A program made the translations under genes and the position numbers. Shown here in pieces: positions 12,347-14,445 of a DNA stretch of 14,445 bases. The notes beneath the pieces are model-generated. The model searched no databases, was not told the origin of the DNA, and saw nothing but the letters and a program-made list of their open reading frames with translations. Source of the stretch: Ruminococcaceae bacterium UBA1236 (GTDB taxonomy: Bacteria > Bacillota > Clostridia > Oscillospirales > Acutalibacteraceae); the NCBI GenBank assembly GCA_002309055.1, contig DBWO01000006.1:32400-46844 (forward strand). Direction: 5' to 3'. Positions within the stretch are counted from its first letter, which is position 1; the number at the start of each line of letters is the position of its first letter.

Positions 12347-14104
12347 TTATTTCCTCCCGTTTACTGTTTTATATGGACCGCTCTTTGAGCCGGGCAGGCA
12401 CAAGAGAGCTTCGCTGATGTACCCGGTGAATTTTTCGGCGAGAGCGCAAACCGCGCTTTGCTGTTTTTCGGGTGACGCCTTGCCCAGGCGCACAAGAATT
12501 CGCTCAATGTCTTTCCTCGCCTTGGCCGCTTCATATGCGTCCGCGACCGTGCCGCCGAGGATTTTCTCACCCCTGGCAACGGCGTTTTCAAGCTCTTTTC
12601 TTATGCTCGGAGCGGTTTTGATTTCGCCGCTCATAATTTCTTCAAGAGCGCGTTTCCCGTCGCCCAGTTTCCAGCGTCTTAAATGATAAGTGTTTTCAGA
12701 GAAATTGAACTGCGGATGGTTTACGGGGTCAGAATGCACATCGCTTACTTCGCCCGTGATTATGCATTTTGCGAGATTGAGCACCGCGCTGTTGTTGCCG
12801 ACCTCATGATGCTGATTAAGGAAAATCCAGGTATGGTCGGGCATTAGCGCTGTTGAGGCGTCAACTTTGCGGTCGGGTGAAATATATGAATAGCCGGGGT
12901 GCGCTTTGCATTCTCCCGCCTGAGTGTAGCCGTCGGGAAGTGTGCCGCCCGCCGGCACGCCGTAAGCGCCGAGAGTGGTTGAATCAAGCTGAATTATGCC
13001 GTCGGTATTGAATTTGTCCTTTGATTTAATCGCGCCGAAAATGCAGTATTCAACCTCGCCGAAATCGAGACCTGAGCCGGAAATGAAATCTATTTTCACG
13101 CCGTTTTCCGCGGCTTTGAGCAGATTCGATTTAAGGTGAAGGCGCGCATACTGAAAAGCGTCCGTACGCCCCTTGAGAACAGCGGCTTTTCTGCCGCAGA
13201 GGTATTTCATACACAGGTCGTCATATCTGCGGGCGGGGAGCATAGCCCAGATCTGCGGGCAGTTAAGCATCACGCCGTCGAGCAGGCCGCTCATAAATCC
13301 GCTGAAAAATGCGAAAAACGCTTTGCGCGGAAGGGCGTGAAGCAGAATGTTGATGGCGTAGCCGGCTGTGCCGCTTCCCGTTTCCTCCTTAAAAATCGAG
13401 GGGATGAATTCGTGCCTTAAGAATCGGTCGGATATATTGAACCTGCGCGTGAAAATATCGGAAACAATCTCCGTGCCGTCAAGGCAGGCGACCGTGTTCA
13501 CAATCCTGTCGATTTCACCGCTGCCGTATTTTTCAAGGTATGCGGTGAGAATTGTGCCGCCGAGGCTCACGGGCAGGAGAGTGACCTTTTCCGCGCCCGT
13601 GCGCGCTTTGACTTTACCGATGTAGTCCTCAAGCTCATCCGCAGAATCCATAGGGTCGCCCACGAGATTGAAAGTGAAGAAAAACAGGTTTTCCTCGCCG
13701 ATTTCCGCGGAGAGCGCCTGCATTGGCACCATACGGTAGGCCCAGGCCCTGAGGTCTTCATCCATTTCGGATATCGGGTATTCCCATCTTTCGGTAACAA
13801 GATTGTTTATGTGATTGCCGTCGCAGTCGCACCTCTGAATTGAGGTGAGCGCCATGGCGCAGTTATATGCTTTTTCATAAATGTCACCCTCTGTGCGGGC
13901 CGCAACCGAGTGCGCGAGAGACCTCGCGAGAGCGGGCAGCGCCTTTTTAAAGGATGAAATGTCGGGTATCAGCAGAGTGCCGCCGATATCTTTGCCGTTT
14001 GCGTCCTTGATGTGATTGCCGTTTTCATCACACAGATAGGAGGGCGAATGGTTGATGCCGGGCAGAATTATGACAGGGCTGACCTTTTCGATTTTATCCG
14101 GCAT
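12347..14104 (-). CDS. Cytosolic alpha/beta-hydrolase-like protein, tandem paralogue 2
   Basis: 585 residues and no signal peptide: it starts MPDKIEKVSPVIILPGINHSPSYL, so the strand and oxyanion turn come within the first 20 residues. VSLGGT (179-184) carries the candidate nucleophile Ser180. The block at 370-434 matches the secreted paralogue closely: QLDSTTLGA, TLPDGYTQA, YISPD, VDAS, MPDHTWIFLNQHHE, with His424 and His432/433 as candidate catalytic histidines. Matching C-terminal helices are at about 498-543. A hydrophobic part around 260-275 (AFFAFFSGFMSGLL) could associate with the membrane. The start at 14104 follows AAGGGG eight bases upstream; the GTG at 14113 abuts that site and is not used. 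It is first in a two-gene operon. Similarity to the neighbour is moderate over most of its length and strong only in the conserved block, so the duplication is old. Confidence 0.8.
   Translation of the reverse strand: MPDKIEKVSPVIILPGINHSPSYLCDENGNHIKDANGKDIGGTLLIPDISSFKKALPALARSLAHSVAARTEGDIYEKAYNCAMALTSIQRCDCDGNHINNLVTERWEYPISEMDEDLRAWAYRMVPMQALSAEIGEENLFFFTFNLVGDPMDSADELEDYIGKVKARTGAEKVTLLPVSLGGTILTAYLEKYGSGEIDRIVNTVACLDGTEIVSDIFTRRFNISDRFLRHEFIPSIFKEETGSGTAGYAINILLHALPRKAFFAFFSGFMSGLLDGVMLNCPQIWAMLPARRYDDLCMKYLCGRKAAVLKGRTDAFQYARLHLKSNLLKAAENGVKIDFISGSGLDFGEVEYCIFGAIKSKDKFNTDGIIQLDSTTLGAYGVPAGGTLPDGYTQAGECKAHPGYSYISPDRKVDASTALMPDHTWIFLNQHHEVGNNSAVLNLAKCIITGEVSDVHSDPVNHPQFNFSENTYHLRRWKLGDGKRALEEIMSGEIKTAPSIRKELENAVARGEKILGGTVADAYEAAKARKDIERILVRLGKASPEKQQSAVCALAEKFTGYISEALLCLPGSKSGPYKTVNGRK
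12353..12358 (-). promoter_or_regulatory. Ribosome binding site of the secreted hydrolase, inside the last codons of its paralogue
   Basis: GGGAGG on the minus strand, 11 bases before the ATG at 12341. It lies in the codons for the terminal Gly-Arg of the upstream gene, so ribosomes finishing that gene pass directly over it. This supports coupled translation. Confidence 0.75.
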
Positions 14105-14112
14105 TCTTTTCA

Positions 14113-14118
14113 CCCCTT
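14113..14118 (-). promoter_or_regulatory. Ribosome binding site that fixes the cytosolic hydrolase start
   Basis: AAGGGG lies 8 bases before the ATG at 14104 and overlaps the GTG at 14113, ruling out the longer form. Confidence 0.75.
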
Positions 14119-14143
14119 TCTTAAGCAGAATGCGGTAAATGAT

Positions 14144-14172
14144 ATTTTAACACAGACAAATGCCGTTTTCAA
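14144..14172 (-). promoter_or_regulatory. Sigma-A promoter of the tandem hydrolase operon
   Basis: Minus-strand TTGAAA (14167-14172), 17-base spacer, TAAAAT (14144-14149). The leader is about 35 bases, leaving no room for a riboswitch. Confidence 0.75.
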
Positions 14173-14256
14173 TAATATAGTATTCGTTTAAAATATAGAA
14201 AAAACCGCCGTTTAATTGTGCAAATACTGCACTCTTCTATTCCGCAAAAAAATATG

Positions 14257-14285
14257 TTGACAAACCGCAAAGTTCATATTATAAT
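14257..14285 (+). promoter_or_regulatory. Consensus sigma-A promoter of the tRNA cluster
   Basis: TTGACA (14257-14262), 17 bases, TATAAT (14280-14285): both hexamers are perfect, as expected for stable RNA. The predicted start is near 14292, about 22 bases before the first tRNA. Confidence 0.92.
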
Positions 14286-14313
14286 ATACAGGCGCTTCAG
14301 ATTTCAGCGGCAT

Positions 14314-14389
14314 GGCGGCATAGCTCAGTGGCTAGAGCAACCGGTTCATACCCGGTAGGTCGTGGGTTCAAATCCAACTGCCGCCACCA
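14314..14389 (+). tRNA. tRNA-Met(CAT), elongator type
   Basis: 76 bases with encoded CCA (14387-14389). The acceptor stem GGCGGCA/TGCCGCC is perfect, D-stem GCTC/GAGC, anticodon stem ACCGG/CCGGT with loop TTCATAC (anticodon CAT), 5-base variable loop AGGTC. The G1-C72 pair and the absence of three G-C pairs at the base of the anticodon stem exclude initiator tRNA. The GGCGG acceptor and TTCATACCCG loop region resemble Firmicute elongator tRNA-Met more than tRNA-Ile2. The T-stem GTGGG/CCAAC has one G-A mismatch. Confidence 0.95.
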
Positions 14390-14395
14390 AACTGC

Positions 14396-14445
14396 GGCCC
14401 GGTGGTCAAGCGGCTAAGACACCGCCCTTTCACGGCGGTAACACG
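14396..14445 (+). tRNA. tRNA-Glu(TTC), 3' end cut by window edge
   Basis: The first 50 bases of a tRNA: acceptor strand GGCCCGG, D-arm GGTCAAGCGGCTAAGACA, anticodon stem CCGCC/GGCGG with loop CTTTCAC (anticodon TTC). The D-arm and anticodon arm closely resemble Firmicute tRNA-Glu. It lies six bases after tRNA-Met, in the same transcript. The T-arm and 3' acceptor strand are outside the window. Confidence 0.93.

Noticed and set aside
1..14445. CRISPR arrays, insertion sequences, prophage, toxin-antitoxin or defence islands
   Set aside because: No regularly spaced repeats, transposase, integrase, inverted terminal repeats or recognisable defence domains were found on either strand.

Overview
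The window looks like chromosomal DNA of a Firmicute of the class Clostridia, probably a gut or rumen Oscillospirales/Ruminococcus-type organism. The grounds are a SigA-type rpoD next to dnaG and dgt, strong Shine-Dalgarno sites, near-consensus TTGACA-17-TATAAT promoters in AT-rich spacers, and several lipoproteins or secreted proteins with Thr/Ser/Glu-rich linkers. No database search was possible, so the taxonomy is an inference. All protein genes but one are on the minus strand; the exception is a small secreted protein at 9871-10344. A tRNA cluster on the plus strand runs off the right edge.

Layout. Positions 1-1509 hold a cut-off PduL-type phosphate acyltransferase and, just upstream of it, a lipoprotein of unknown function with an 8-residue repeat linker. 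Positions 1627-4083 are a compact ABC importer operon (substrate-binding lipoprotein, permease, ATPase) of the nitrate/sulfonate/thiamine-precursor superfamily. It has a clear promoter and a perfect palindrome directly upstream of the -35. Positions 4229-4753 encode a small secreted helical protein with a C-terminal membrane anchor resembling a degenerate sorting signal; a clear terminator follows it.

Positions 4940-9586 are a dgt - membrane protein - dnaG - rpoD operon, a macromolecular-synthesis type arrangement. An unrecognised Ser/Thr-rich single-pass membrane protein sits between dgt and dnaG and overlaps dgt by 8 bases. Positions 9587-9870 are a divergent intergenic region with two palindromes and a promoter. 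That promoter drives a small secreted protein with two zinc-finger-like Cys/His clusters and an amphipathic helical tail. Positions 10500-14104 are two tandem, diverged copies of one alpha/beta-hydrolase-like family, the first cytosolic and the second secreted. Positions 14257-14445 hold a consensus promoter, tRNA-Met(CAT) and the start of tRNA-Glu(TTC).

The housekeeping parts (dgt, dnaG, rpoD, tRNAs, ABC importer, pduL) are ordinary. The less explained material is the tandem hydrolase pair, the two small helical secreted proteins that share a short similar segment, the membrane protein inside the replication/transcription operon, and the palindromes and direct repeats at three promoters. I found no CRISPR array, insertion sequence, phage gene or recognisable defence system.
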